Part shown: positions 31,015-44,290 of the stretch, piece after piece | Layout of the letters: the number at the start of each line of letters is the position of its first letter | How positions within the stretch are numbered: the stretch's first letter is position 1 | Source of the DNA: Sepiola atlantica | Lineage: Eukaryota > Mollusca > Cephalopoda > Sepiida > Sepiolidae | NCBI GenBank assembly: GCA_963556195.1 | Contig: CAUVYP010000262.1 | Location: 1,616,201-1,680,200, forward strand | DNA: 64,000 nucleotides | Reading direction: 5' to 3' | Notes under the pieces: generated by a model | The model's database searches: none | What the model saw: the letters and a program-made list of their open reading frames with translations, nothing else | What the model was told of the DNA's origin: nothing | Position numbers and translations under genes: made by a program

Positions 31015-31615
31015 ACCATACTGCAGAAGCCTCCGGGTCCTATATTGTAGAAGCACCCCTGGTGCTGGGTCCTATACTGTAGAAGAACCCCTGGCTGCTA
31101 TACTGCAGAGCACACATGGTCCCTATTCTTCATAGGCCTCCGGGTCCTATATTGTAGAAGCACCCCCGGTACTGGGTCCTATATTGTAGAAACACCCCTA
31201 GTCCCTATACTGGAGAAACACCCATTGTCTCTATTCTGCAGAAGCCTCCGGGTCCTAAATTTAGAAGCACCCTGGTGCTGGGTCCTATACTGTCGAAGCA
31301 CCCCTGGTCCCTATACTGGAGAAGCACTTATATTTCTAGGGACCGTTATACTTTAGAAGCACCAACATTCCTCGGGGGACCGTCATACTTTAGAAGCATC
31401 AACATTTGTGGGGACCGTTATACTGTAGAAGCACCAATATTTCTAGGGATCGTTATACTTTAGAAGCACCAACGTTCCTGGGGAGGGACCATTATACTTT
31501 AGAAGCACCAATATTTCTAGGGACCGTTATACTTTAGAAGCATCAACATTCCTGGAGACCATTATACTTTAGAAGCACCAATATTTCTAGGGACCGTTAT
31601 ACTTCAGAAGCCCCT
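31015..31615. repeat. Two related ~35-45-bp minisatellites
   Basis: The first block (to about 31320) repeats CTATACTGTAGAAGCACCCC and GGGTCCTATA; the second repeats TTCTAGGGACCGTTATACTT followed by TAGAAGCACCAA. They share the TATACT-x-TAGAAGCA core. Confidence 0.85.
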
Positions 31616-31871
31616 ACATTACTTTGCAAATCAAGTAGGCCTCCTGAGAACTACTGACATCACTCTTACCGGTTGCCTTCCTATGTTGTTATTGATGCAT
31701 CCGGACAGAAGTTATGGGACGACCTGATACAACCGGACACAATTTAGGGCAAGACGGGTACATCCGGCAAGGGATTATGCAGCATGTTTAGGGAGTCAGC
31801 ATTTTTATAAAGTTATTACATAAATACATTGGATAATTTACAAATTACTACTGATTAACGTTAAAAAAATT
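31616..31871. other. Unique spacer in H2b, no gene
   Basis: Nothing coding seen. Contains CATCCGGACAGAAG and CATCCGGCAAGG, short similar motifs. Confidence 0.5.
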
Positions 31872-33582
31872 GATATGTATCATGGATATGTATCATGTAT
31901 CATTTATATGTATCATGTATATGTATCATGTATATATATCGTGTATCATGTATATGTGTCATGTGTATGTATCATGTATACATATATGTATCATGTATAT
32001 GTATCATGTATAGGTATATATATATATATCATGTATCGTGGATATGTATATGTATCATGTATGATGGATATGTATCATATATCATGTATCATGGATATGT
32101 ATCATGGATATGTATCATGGATATGTATAATGTATCATGGATATGTATCATGTATCATTGATATGTATCATTGATATGTATCATGTATGATAGGTATGTA
32201 TCATGTATACTGTATCATAGATATGTGTTATGTATCATAGATATGAATCATGTAACATGTATATGTATCATGTATATGTATATGTATCATGGGTATGTAT
32301 CAATGATATATATCATAAATGTGTATCATCTATCCTTGATATGTATCATGTATATGTATCATGGATATGTATCATGTATCATGGATATGTATATGTATCA
32401 TTGATATATATATGTTTCATGGACATGTATCATGTATATGTATCATGGATATATATATGTTTCATGGATATGTATCATGTGTATGTATCATGTATCATAC
32501 ATATGTATCATGTATCATGTACCATAGATATGTGTTATGTATCATAGATATGTTTCATGTATCATGTATCATGGATATGTATCATGGATGTGTATATGTA
32601 TCATGGATATGTATCTTGTATATGTATCATGTATCTTGGATATGTATGATGGATCATGGATATTTATCATGAATATGTATCATGTATCATATATATGTAT
32701 CATTTAACATATATCATATATATGTATCATGTATCATAGATATGTATTATGGATCATAGATATGTATCATGGATATGTATCATGTATCATATATATTTAT
32801 CATGTATCATAGATGCGTTATGTACCATAGATATTATCATGTATCATGGATATGTATCATGGATATGTATCATGGATATGTATCATGGATATATATCATG
32901 GATATGTATCATGTATCTTGGATATATATCATGGATATGTATCATTGATATGTATAATGTATCACTGATATGTATATTTATCATTGATATGTATCATGTA
33001 CCATGGATAGGTATCATAGATATGTATCATGTAGCAAGGATATGTATCATGTATCAAGGATATGTATCTTGGATATTTATCATGTATCATAGATATGTAT
33101 GATGGATACGTATGATAGATATGTATAATGTGTCATAGATATGTATCATGGATATTTATCATGTATCACGGATATGTATCATGGATATGTATCATGTACC
33201 ATAGATATGTATCATGTATATATATCATTGATATGTATCATGTATCACGGATATGTATCATGGATATGTATCATTTGTCATTGATATTTATTATGGATAT
33301 GTATAATGTATATGTATCATGGATATGTATCATGTATCATGGATATGTATCGTGAATATGTATCATGAATATCTATCATGTATCATAGATGTGTATCATA
33401 TGTATCATGGATATGTATCATGGATATGTATTATGTATCATGGATATGTATCATAGATATGTATCATGTATAATAGATACTTATCATGTATCATGGATAT
33501 GTATCATGTATCATAGATATGTATCATGGATATGTACCATAGATATGTATTATGTATCATAGATATGTATCATGTATCATAG
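31872..33582. repeat. 6/7-bp composite satellite (ATGGAT + ATGTATC), ~1.7 kb
   Basis: The array mixes a 13-bp unit ATGGATATGTATC with extra ATGTATC heptamers and variants (ATAGAT, ATTGAT). It almost lacks G+C outside ATC/ATG. Frames reading HGYVSCI... are trivial. Confidence 0.92.
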
Positions 33583-35441
33583 ATATTCTTCATCATTTTC
33601 AATCCCATCATGGTATTCTTCATCATTTTCAATCCTCTCATGATATTCTTCATCATTTTCAATCCTCTCATGATATTCTTCATCATTTTCAATCCCTTCA
33701 TGGTATTCTTCATCATTTACAATCCTCTTATAATATTCTTCATCATTTTCAACTCTCTCATGATGTTCTTTCATAATTTTCCATTACCATCATGGTATTC
33801 TTCAGCATTTTCAATACTCTCATGATATTCTTTATGATTTTTAATCTCCTTGTGAAATTCTTCATCATTTTCAATCCTCTCATCATATTCTTCATCATTT
33901 TCAATCCTCTCATGGTATTCTTCATCATTTTAAATCCCCTCATGATATTCTTCATCATTTTCAATCCTCTCATGATATTCTTCATCATTTTCAATCCTCT
34001 CATGATATTCTTCATCATTTTCAATCCTCTCATGATATTCTTTATCATTTTCAATCCGTTCATGATGTTCTTAATCATTTTACATCTTCTCATGATGTTC
34101 TTCATCATTTTAAATCCTCTCATGATGTTCTTAATCATTTTCAATCCTCTCATGATGTTCATCATTTTCAATCCTCTCATGATATTCTTCATCATTTTCA
34201 ATCCTTATGATATTCTTCATCATTTTCAATCCTCTCATGATATTCTTCATCATTTTCAATCCTTATGATATTCTTCATCATTTTCAATCCTCTCATGATA
34301 TTCTTCATCATTTTCAATCCTTATGATATTCTTCATCATTTTCAATCCTCTCATGATATTCTTCATCATTTTCAATCCCATCATGGTATTCTTCACTATT
34401 TTCAATCCTAATCATGATATTCTTCATCATTTTCCCTCCTCTCATGATGTTCTTCATCATTTTCAGTCCTCTCATTATATTCTTCAGCATTTTCAATCCT
34501 CTCATGATATTCTTAATCATTTTCAATCCTTTCATGATATTCTTAATCATTTTCAATCCTCTCATGATATTCTTCATCATTTTCAATCCTCTCATGATAT
34601 TCTTCATCATTTTCAATCCTCTCATGATATTCTTCATCATTTTCAATCCTTTCATTATATTCTTCATTTTCAATCCTCTTATGATGGTCTTAATCATTTT
34701 ACATCTTCTCATGATATTCTTAATTATTTTCAATCCTCTCATGATATTTTTCATCATTTTCAATCCCCTCATTGTATTTTCAATCCTCTCATTGTATTTT
34801 TCATCATTTTCAACCCCCTCATGATATTCTTCATCATTTTCAATTCTCTCATGATGTTCTTGATAATTTTCAATCCTCTCATGATGTTCTTCATCATTTT
34901 CAATCCCCTCTTGGTATTCTTCAGCATTTTCAATCCTCTCATAATATTCTACATATTATTCAATCCTCTCATAGTATTCATCAGCATTTTCAATCCTCTC
35001 ATTGTATTCTTCATCAATTTCAACCCCCTCATGATGTTCTTCATCATTTTCAATCCTCTCATGATGTTTTTCATCATTTTCAATCCTCTCATGATATTCT
35101 TCAGCATTTTCAATCCTCTCATCGTATTCGTCATCATTTTCGACCCGTTCATGATATTCTGCATCATTTTCAATCCCATCATTTTATTCTTCATCATTTT
35201 CAATCCTCTCATGATATTCTTCATCATTTTCAATTCTTTCATGATATTCTTCATCATTTTCAATCCACTCATGATATTCTTCATCATTTTCAATCCTCTC
35301 ACTCTATTATTCATCATTTTCAATCACTTTATTCTTCTTCATTTTTAATCCCCTTTATGATATTTTTAATCATTTTCAATCTTCTCATGGTATGCTTCAT
35401 TATTTTCAATCCCATCATGATATTTTTCCTCATTTTCAATC
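33583..35441. repeat. 30-bp satellite, about 60 units
   Basis: The unit is ATATTCTTCATCATTTTCAA then TCCTCTCATG. It starts directly where the 6/7-bp satellite ends. With a unit length divisible by 3, frames are open on both strands (IFFIIFNPLM and DILHHFQSSH on plus; KMMKNIMRGL and NDEEYHERIE on minus). Indels switch the frame, so no protein is maintained. Confidence 0.95.
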
Positions 35442-35836
35442 GCCAAATACAAGGAGGCCTCTAGAGCTATACTAAAATAACTCTCGCTTATTCCCCTATC
35501 TTTTATCAGGGCAATAGTCTGAAGAAAAATGCAAAATAAACAATAATAACGTGACGATAGCATAAAATAATATCCGAACCTATCACTATGACGTCATGTA
35601 CCTATCTATGTGACGTCATGTGCACAAGATAACATTAAAAATCGTGATCACATTAAACGAAAAAATGGCTATTTAACCCTTTAAAAATGAATCTTTTTTT
35701 TAATGTTTCGATATTATTTTCTCGAGGTTATGCCGGTTAAAATTATATCTAATTCGGAGGTGTTTGTTTAGTATTTTACAAGCCTTAGCGTTACATACAT
35801 ATCACAGATTTTTGCCTTATATATATATTGAGAAGA
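35442..35836 (-). other. H2b 5' region and terminus with two TGACGTCA sites
   Basis: Unique sequence. Palindromic CRE-type sites are at 35589-35596 and 35611-35618; the second is changed to TGACGTAA in the other unit. The minus-strand 5' end is TCTTCTCAATATATATATAA. Confidence 0.65.
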
Positions 35837-35866
35837 CTAGCAGGGCTACCCGGCGTTGCTCGGGTT
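35837..35866 (-). other. H1 copy 2 3' terminus: perfect hairpin plus CTAG
   Basis: Minus strand ACCCGAGCAACGCCGGGT, AGCCCTG, CTAG, then directly TCTTCTCAATATAT of H2b. Confidence 0.8.
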
Positions 35867-36115
35867 ATAGAATAGAAGAAAAATCGCGTGTGTAACATCT
35901 TTATATTCAAACTTCTATTTCTCTCCCTTTCTCTATAGCCGTCTCTTTATCTTTCTACTTTTCTCTTCTCTGGTCGCCCAATTTCACAGCTACTTTCTCA
36001 TTTTGCTTTTGCGAAAGCTGTTTCTTCCCCACCATTCCTCTTACGTTGGCCAGGGCAAAAGTATGACATATTTCTATAAAAAGTACCACCTCTGTCTGTG
36101 CCTTCTATATAGGTA

Positions 36116-36285
36116 CATAATATATAAGTACCTATCGCCACTCTGGTGTGAATGCTAAATCCGTATCTATTGTCGCCCAGGTGAGCATGGTATGTACGTA
36201 CTTATCGCCATCCCTGTTCACATGCTATATACGTACCTATTACAGCCCCGGTGCGCATACTATATACGTACCTATTGGCGTTGCA
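36116..36285. repeat. 36-bp minisatellite, about 5 units (H1 copy 2)
   Basis: Collinear with 6255-6432. Confidence 0.85.
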
Positions 36286-36814
36286 CGGGGATCACTTCTC
36301 CAGTCGCCCTCCTTCCACAGTTGCCAGGAGTAAAAGATGTCACGTACATGGTTGCCAATTCACCCTGGCTACACTATCTCCGGCCTCCCCTAAACTCTGC
36401 ACTACCTCTCCATTCCCTGGAGTAAAAATGTAACATTTCTATTAAAAGTACCATATTTGTCTTCATTATTAATGTTAATAAGGGTGTTTGTTTATTTACT
36501 TCTTCATGTCCGTGTATGTTAGATAAAATAACCTAGGTCGATCAGGCCCCTCTGACAGCAGTCTTTGTTAATGATAATAATGGTGTCTATTTACTTCTTT
36601 CATGTTTGTGTATGTTAGATTAAATAACCTAGGTTGATCACCGATTAAATATTTTATATGAATATAATAAATGGTATCAATGGGGAAGAATAATTTTTTC
36701 TTTTAAATTCACCGATCGAGACATTATTTTATATGAATATAAATAATAGTGCTAACAATGGGGACCCTTCGTATCCATTCTACTCAGACTCCGTAATATA
36801 CCATTCGGGTTGAA

Positions 36815-37015
36815 CTCCAGGCCTTGACTCTTTCCTGAACATCAGGCTCTGACTCCTACCCGAACAATTAGGACCTGACTACTTCCTGAAGAGCTGGCTC
36901 CGACTCCTTAAACATCAGGGTGACTCTTTCATATACTGCAAGCTCTGAATCTTTTCCCGAACCTCCAGCTTTGACTGTTTCACTGTTTGACTGCTCCCCG
37001 AACATCAGTTTTTTT
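36815..37015. repeat. ~34-bp minisatellite (H1 copy 2)
   Basis: Collinear with 6950-7170; one unit is shortened near 36905 relative to copy 1. Confidence 0.7.
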
Positions 37016-39843
37016 TTTTTAATCCTGTGCTATGGTGTGTATAATAAACACACCTGCTCTATCTAGGATATTGATCTCTATTTAATTAAACACTCGTTCT
37101 ATGTAGGATAATGAGCACTTTTAAAATAAGGAGGCCAAGAGAGCACTATCACAATCAAGCGCCTAGAACTTGTTAAATTTCAATGTAAAAAAATGCTGAC
37201 TGATTTGCTATTCTCTTTTACTGGATAACATTAAAAGCAGTGTTTAATTATTGATAACATTAAAGGGAAAATGCCAATGTTACCTTACTGTAAAGAATTT
37301 ACTATTTTATGTTAACCTTCCACTAACCTTGCTCAGCAACAAATGTCTTAGCTGGGTTATTTAACATATATATATTAATTTTTTTTCATATGTTAGAACA
37401 ATGATGACCGACGACACTCTTTCCCACACTTCTGATGGTCTTGTGTCTAATTTGTGTTATGAGTAAATGTGGTATTGTGGTGACTAACATTCTAGTTATA
37501 GTAGGATATACATTTTTATTACTTTAGAACACTTTTGAAAGCCTTGTTTTGAATGTAATTTTTTCAGATTTTCTGCAAGTAAATAATTCAAAGTTTAGTA
37601 TTTGTTCAGATGTATGCTACAACCCTTAATTGGTAACTGAAGTCGGTACCAGTCCAAGTGTTTGGTTAACGTCCGTAAAAAACTAAAAAGAATGAAAGTT
37701 TACAACTTGTTCAATAAAGCAAAAAGCAAATATAAGGTTATGAGTAAATGTGGTATTGTGGTGACTGATCATTCTAGTTAAAAGTAGAATAGACCGAATT
37801 TACAGAAAGCTGCTGTATTTAGGGTAAAGAACACCGACAGATTAAGCAGGTACACCTTACCAAGTGTTACACTGTTCTATCTAACATATTGAACAGTTAC
37901 TGATTTAGTATATATCCATTAGTAAATTACACACATGCTCTCTCTAGGATATTATGCACTGTTAGATTCACCATAAGACATACTAAGAGTCACACTATAT
38001 TATAACACATACTTGCTCTATCTAGAGTATTAAGTACATCCAAATGCAGCATTTACTATTTTTGAGTGTCCTACTGCATTATTGCACACATCTGTTGCAT
38101 CTAGGGAACTGATCAGTGTTTTCTACAAAATATAACATTTAGAAAGTGTCCTAGTGTAGTAATTATTTATTGCTCCTGAGTTTGTTTCAGATTATAAACC
38201 TAGGCATGAACAACAAAACAATAGTCAAAAAATGTGCTTAACATATTTATGAAAAATGATTAGTTTATTGCTCAATATATTGAAACACATTTATTTTAAG
38301 TTTGTTCACCACTTTCAAGCAAGAATATAATGAAACAAAAACAATTTTATATTTAAATGGGTGATTTTTATTTTAATGTGTCTTTTGAGAATGTGTAATT
38401 GCATCAAAAGATAAAAATACAAATTTAAAAAAGGAACTGCAGCACTTAATGATATCAATCACAGAAACACATTGTTCAACCGTGATGTTTTAGTAATAAA
38501 ACGTTTTTTTAACCGTCCTCATTTTGATTATTTGTAATAAGATTTTTGCTATAGTCTTCATTTTATATAAAAGAATATAAAAATAAATTTCAAGCTACAT
38601 TGTCATCATCGAAATCTCCAGTTTGATTGTGTGGTTAATGAAACTAAGTAGGCAAATTCACTTAAATGAAAGATGTAATTGGGAAAAACAACCAAATTGT
38701 CTGAAATGGAAGATGAAATTAGAAAATATATTATTCAATTGAATGAGTACAGTAATTAAAATGATGTGGCTAAAAATGTACATCATTAATAATCACTTTT
38801 TAAAACTCAAAATATGAAAGTATTGAAATGTTTGTGTTAAGTTCTTATTAGTGACTTGTTATCATCAAGAATCCACCCCAAAGAGTGTTCTTTCTTTTGT
38901 GATTTTGAGGAATAGGTAATTAAAAACATGACAGCTATGACATAGTTAGGATGCAAGCACTTCCGACTATAAACAGAGAAAGGTGAATCAATTTCCAATA
39001 CTTCTACACAATAGTAATTGAGCCAAACTGAATTTGCAACATAAAACTTAGTTCATGGTTAGGTTAGGGTCAGTTTAGGTTAGGGTAAAAACCAAATTAA
39101 AAAAGTTTGGTTAATATTGTGTAGACTGTTCGGTAAAGTTCATTCATATTAGCCTGTAAGGGAAGTGTTCGGTGAAAATTGGAATTAATGATAAAAGTGC
39201 TGACATTTTCTTGGATACCTATTCCTAAAAAATAGTTTTTCTTTTGAAAAAAACACTCCATGGATCACCTGTGCCACCCTCCATGAAACTGTAAACTAAT
39301 GTTATTCTTCAGGGACTTGGTACACAATGTTATTGCAGGAACAGAGTCCTTCGTTTGTGATGATCAGTGATCTTTTTTTTGTTACTAATCATACATCAAA
39401 CTAAAGTCATGTATTAAAAAGAAATTGTTCATAACGATTACACACACACACACAAAATAACTGAAGCAGTGAGTCCTGTGTTTATAAGAATAAATGGTGT
39501 CTATTAATCCATGCATAAGGTAATGGGTAGTCTGAATTTCTCTTAATTCAAATTGTGGTAAAGCCGGACTCTGATAATCAAATCTGAAGGAAAGAAAGCA
39601 TCAAATATATAGAACATAAAGGAATGTATTTAAAAGGTGTTCTGAATTGTGAATAGAAAAGGATAAAATGCAGTTTGTTTAAAAATAGATAGTTTTGTAG
39701 TAAAAGATATAAAATTACAAAGAACAAATGCTGTACTCTATTGAAAAAGGCTGCTTCAATTGAGATTTTCTGGTACTGGGGGGTCTCAGTCTGTTAAGCA
39801 ATTCCAAACTGAAACAGAACTAAGATATTGTTTAGTAGTAAAA
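37016..39843. other. AT-rich H1 interior (copy 2), no gene
   Basis: Collinear with 7171-9962. Includes the foldback at about 38864-39274 and the uninterrupted H3 target site A38560/T38561. Confidence 0.55.
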
Positions 39844-40136
39844 TAGCTTGGCCTTTTGGCTAAGATCAAAGTGTAGTATCTGTTCCGATGGATACTGCAC
39901 CCCATAAACTGGTATCGTCTTGGCCTTCGAGGCTTGATTTACACCGGTCTATGGGTCTGTCCTGTGCAGTTCTAGGAGGTCCACCTTCCCAGGCTTTGCC
40001 TCCCCTCTTTGGGGAGGAGTAAGTTTATTGCTTACTGTCTGAGGCGCCCCTACCGGGGGATGCCCAGGCAATTTTTAAACCCCACTTTCCCGACCCGACC
40101 TTGGGTCACATCTTACTTGTGGGAGTAAGATAAAAA
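39844..40136 (+). mobile_element. U2-headed SINE-like repeat, second copy
   Basis: Same as 9963-10255 with about one visible change (ATGCCCAGGC for ATGACCAGGC). Copied with the unit, not a separate insertion. Confidence 0.7.
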
Positions 40137-40837
40137 CTGGCCTTGTGCCTAACTCCTGGAGAGGAGTAAATCAATACTCTAGTGTAAATTTGTGTTGACG
40201 TTTTCCTTTGTGTAACTTTCTAATAGGAGATGTATTTACTATTGCCCGTTGGGTAAGGTGCCTTACTATATTCACGAGGGAATCTCAATGGGACTATACA
40301 GTCATTTCACTTCTCACCATTGTTTTCATTAAGTTTCAGTGCTAATAGTTTTCAAACATTTAGTTAGAAAGTGAAAATTATTATAAAAAAAAGAATGTGC
40401 ACCAAAAAAGTAAACAATAATATTTTCTCTGATAATGACTGTTTTCCCCTATCTGTCCGGCTGTCTCCCTTGCTTCATCTGTGTTCATGGTTTGGTTTAT
40501 ATCATGTAGCAGTATTTATATGGGGTTGCATAGTTAATAGAATAATAAATATGCTGTTTATTGAATGTAATATCGACAAAATAATAGAATAAATAGCAAG
40601 CAAATAAAAATACTTGTTCGAAAAAAAATAGTTGAAGAATACATTACCAGAGCCTCGTTAGCCAGGGTTATACAGAGTGAAACGGGCTATAAGAACTGGT
40701 GTAAAGTTACATTCATAACCACCTAAGCATTTACACTGTTTTACCCTGTTACCACCTCCCAGGACGGGGACCAGAGATTGGATTTTGGGAGGCATGTTTG
40801 GATGTTAAGCGACCAAAACCATGTTCTTTTAGTCAAT

Positions 40838-41048
40838 TCTCAACTCTGTCATTCATTTGTATGTTATTCTCAACTCTGGGGGAGCTGTCATTCATTTGTA
40901 TGTTATTCTCAACTCTGGGGGAGCTGTCATTCATTTGTAAGTCATTCTCAACTCTGGTGGAGGTGTCATTCATTTTCTAATTATTCTCAACTCTGGGGGA
41001 GGTGTCATTCATTATTTAATTATTCTTAATACTGGGGGAGTTGTCATT
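40838..41048. repeat. ~38-bp minisatellite (H1 copy 2)
   Basis: Same unit number as 10965-11175. Confidence 0.85.
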
Positions 41049-44000
41049 TTAGAATTGGTAATTTGTATAAACAAAATGTAGTTAAAATGAATTTAGAATT
41101 CTGAAAATTCTTGGGGAGTTTATTTACGTTTATTTTAGATTCTTACCGATTTAGACTTTAGGTCATTTTGGGAGATAAATTGAATTTAGAATTCTGAAAA
41201 CTCTTGGGGAGTTTCAAATTGGTGACTTACTGAAAAAGAACATGGTGGCAATGAATATTGGAATTTTTATTATGTTCTACACATTTCAGTTGTCAATTTT
41301 GTTTTGTTTATTCGTTGATTTTAGATTCTTACCGATTTAGACTTTAGGTCAATTTGGAAGTCAAAATTTATTTTGAATTCTGAACTCTTGGGGAGTTTGA
41401 AATTGGTAATTTGTTGAAACAGAATCATGAAAGTAACAAAATAAAAAACCGAAATAAGAATATTTGAAACAAAAAACCTTGTAAAATGTTTGTGTGTTTT
41501 TGATTTGGTAGAATAAGACTTTAGGTCAATTTGGGTTTGTAAATGAATTCAGAATTCTTAAAACTCTTGGAGTTTGAAATTGATAATTTGCTGAAAAAGA
41601 ATTTAAAAAAAAAATTTTTAAAAACGGAAATAAGAATATTTGAAACAAAAAACCTTGTAAAATGTGTGATTGTCAGTGATAAAAAATGAAATTTTTATAA
41701 TTTTTTGTATACTCTTGAGTTGTAAATGTGGCTGTTTTAACAGTGGGATACTCGTTTTTTTTTGTTTTTGATTCTGGCGGAATAAGACTTTAGGTCAATT
41801 TGGGTTTGTAAATGAATTCAGAATTCTTAAAACTCTTGGGGAGTTTGAAATTGATAATTTGCTGAAAAAGAATTTTAAAAGTAATAAAAAAACAAAACGG
41901 AAATAAGAATATTTGAAACAAAAAACCTTGTAACATGTGTGATTGTCGGTGATAAAAAATGAAATTTTTATAATTTTTTGTATACTCTTGAGGAGTTGTA
42001 AATGTGGCTGTTTTTCACAGCAGAATACACGTTTTTAGTTTTTGATTTGGTGGAATAAGACTTTAGGTCAATTTGGGAGTCAAAATTTATTTTGAATTCT
42101 GAACTCTTGGGGAGTTTGAAAATTTCGAGGAAGTTGAAATTAAAAATCCAGCTATTCTAGAGTATATAAGAAAAACAATAGGTGACTCTTCCAGTGTCTT
42201 AAAAAAACAAAAACAATATATATATTTATTTTTTATTTATTTTTTTTTGGGGGGGGGGGTATTAAAACCAATCTTGTGTCTTTTCTGTATTGTTCACTCC
42301 ACTCTCCAATTGAACCGATGAATTTCTTTACATAGAATATTTATAACAATTACATTTCCTACATTTGGAAAATACTTTAAGTATGGTAGCCCTTAGAGTA
42401 AAGGTGGTATTGTGGTCACTGATGAAAAAGTTTTCTGGATAAGAGTAGTATTCACAATTTTTCATCATTTCCTTTATCTCTGTGTGACCAAGGATTAAAA
42501 CGCACACCCGCTCACCTAACTTTGAAATATTCGGTAGAAAAATACTACAACTTACAATAACATATTTGAACAAATTAGGCACGAGGCAAACAAAGTTAGA
42601 AAATAGATGAGAAAAAAAAGTTTCAAATTGGTAATATGCTGAATGAGAATAGAAGTAAAAAAAAAAAATGAATATAAGAATGGTTGAAATAAATACATCT
42701 TGTTTAATGTGATAGCGATGAATATCGCAATTATTATTGTTTTCTACACTGTTAATTTTCGATTATGGCAGAATAAAACTTTAGGTGAATTTGGCATTTA
42801 AAATGAATTTAGAATTCTGATAACTGTTGGAGAGTTTGAAATGGATAATATGCTGAAAAATAATTTTTAAAGTGAAAAAAGAAAATTAACATAATGGTGG
42901 GAACAAAATAACTTTGTTAAATGTGGTGATCATGAATATTGGAAGTTTTTTTTGTTTTCCACACTTTTCAGGGGTTGTACAGTTGTCTTCTTTTTTTCAT
43001 GTTTCTTGTGGAATCAGAATTTAGGTCAATTTTGGAGTCAAAATTAATTTTGAATTTTGAACTCTTATTGAGTTTGAAATTGGTAATTTGCTGAAACAGA
43101 ATCATAAAAGTAATAAAATAAAAAAAACATAAGAATGGTTGAAACAAAAAACCTTGTTAAATGTGTGATTGTCAGGGACAAAAACTGAAATGTTTGTTTT
43201 TTTTACACTCTTGAGTGGTAACTGTGGCTGTTTTTTGACAGCGGAATAAGTTGGTTTGTTTCTTTTCGATTCTGGCATAATCGGGCTTACGGTCAGTTTG
43301 GGAGTCAAAATTTATTTTAAATTCTGAACTCTTGGAGAGTTTGAAATTGATAATTTGTCAAAACAGAATCATGAAAGTAAAAAAAAACAACAAATATATG
43401 AATGGTTAAACAAAAAAACTTTGTTAAATGTGGTGAAAAAGAATCATAAACGTAATAAAATAAATAAAAACATAAGAATGGTTGGAACAAAAAACCTTGT
43501 TAAATGTGTGATTGTCAGGTACAAAAAGTTAAATTTTAATAGTTTTTGTATACCTTTGAAGAGTTGTAAATGTAGCTGTTTTTAGACAGCGGAATATTTG
43601 GTTTGTTTATTTTCGATTCTGGCAAAATCAGACTTTAGGTCAATTTGGGAGTCAAAATTTATTTTGAATTCTGAACTCTTGGTGAGTCTGAAATTGGTTA
43701 TTCGCCGAAACAGAATCATGAAAGTAAAAAAAAAAAAAAGAATATATGAATTGTTGAAACAAAAAACTTTGTTAAATGTGGTGGCGATGAATATCACAAT
43801 TCTTATTGTTTTCTACACTCTTCAGGAGTCTTGTTTTTCGTTTGTTTTTGATTCTGGCGGAAGAAGACTTTAAGTCAATTTGGGAGTTAAAGTGAATTTC
43901 GAAATCTGAAAACTCTTGGGGTGTTTGAAAATGATAATTAGCTGAAAAAGAATTCTAAAAGAAAAAAAATCAAAATGAACATAAGAATGGTTGGGAAAAA

Positions 44001-44290
44001 AAACTTTGTTAAATGCGGTGGTGACGAATATTAGGTTTTCTTTTTTCCACACTGTTCAGTTGTACAATTTTTTTTTCTGGTGTAATCAGACTTTAGGTCG
44101 ATTTGGGAGTCAAAATAAAATTTGAATTCTGAACTCTTAGGGAGGTTGAAATTGGTAATTTGCTGAAACAGAATCGTGAAAGTAATAAGATAAAAAACAT
44201 AAGAATTGTTGTGCCTAATTTGATCAACTATATGTAATTGTAAGTTTTTTTTTGTGCCAATAAATATTTAAACTTGAGGTGAACGGGTGT
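41049..44290. repeat. Degenerate ~180-270-bp tandem repeats (copy 2, rearranged)
   Basis: Same units as 11176-14060, but with one segment lost at 42119/42120 and additional units at about 43140-43780 absent from copy 1. Most of the left arm of the large inverted repeat is lost here (about 42120-42420 remains, against 44348-44920). Confidence 0.75.

Larger units (their letters stand above)
26794..35836 (-). mobile_element. H2a/H2b: two Helitron-like elements fused by deletion (first unit)
   Basis: The 3' terminus with hairpin and CTAG is at 26794-26797; the 5' terminus TCTTCTCAATATATATATAA ends at 35836. Comparison with 50285-59299 shows that this was two elements: a 276-bp deletion at 29721-29724 removed the H2a 5' end and the H2b 3' end. 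The content is almost entirely minisatellites and it has no transposition gene, so it is non-autonomous. Its structure recalls the HINE/pearl class of repeat-filled Helitron derivatives in invertebrates. Confidence 0.7.

Noticed and set aside
31875..33355. Tyr/Cys/Met-rich ORFs over the 6/7-bp satellite
   Set aside because: Pure simple-sequence translation with no conserved start or stop between units.
33577..35464. Long repetitive ORFs on both strands over the 30-bp satellite (and 57340-58784)
   Set aside because: Unit length divisible by 3 keeps many frames open; frames break and switch differently in the two array units.
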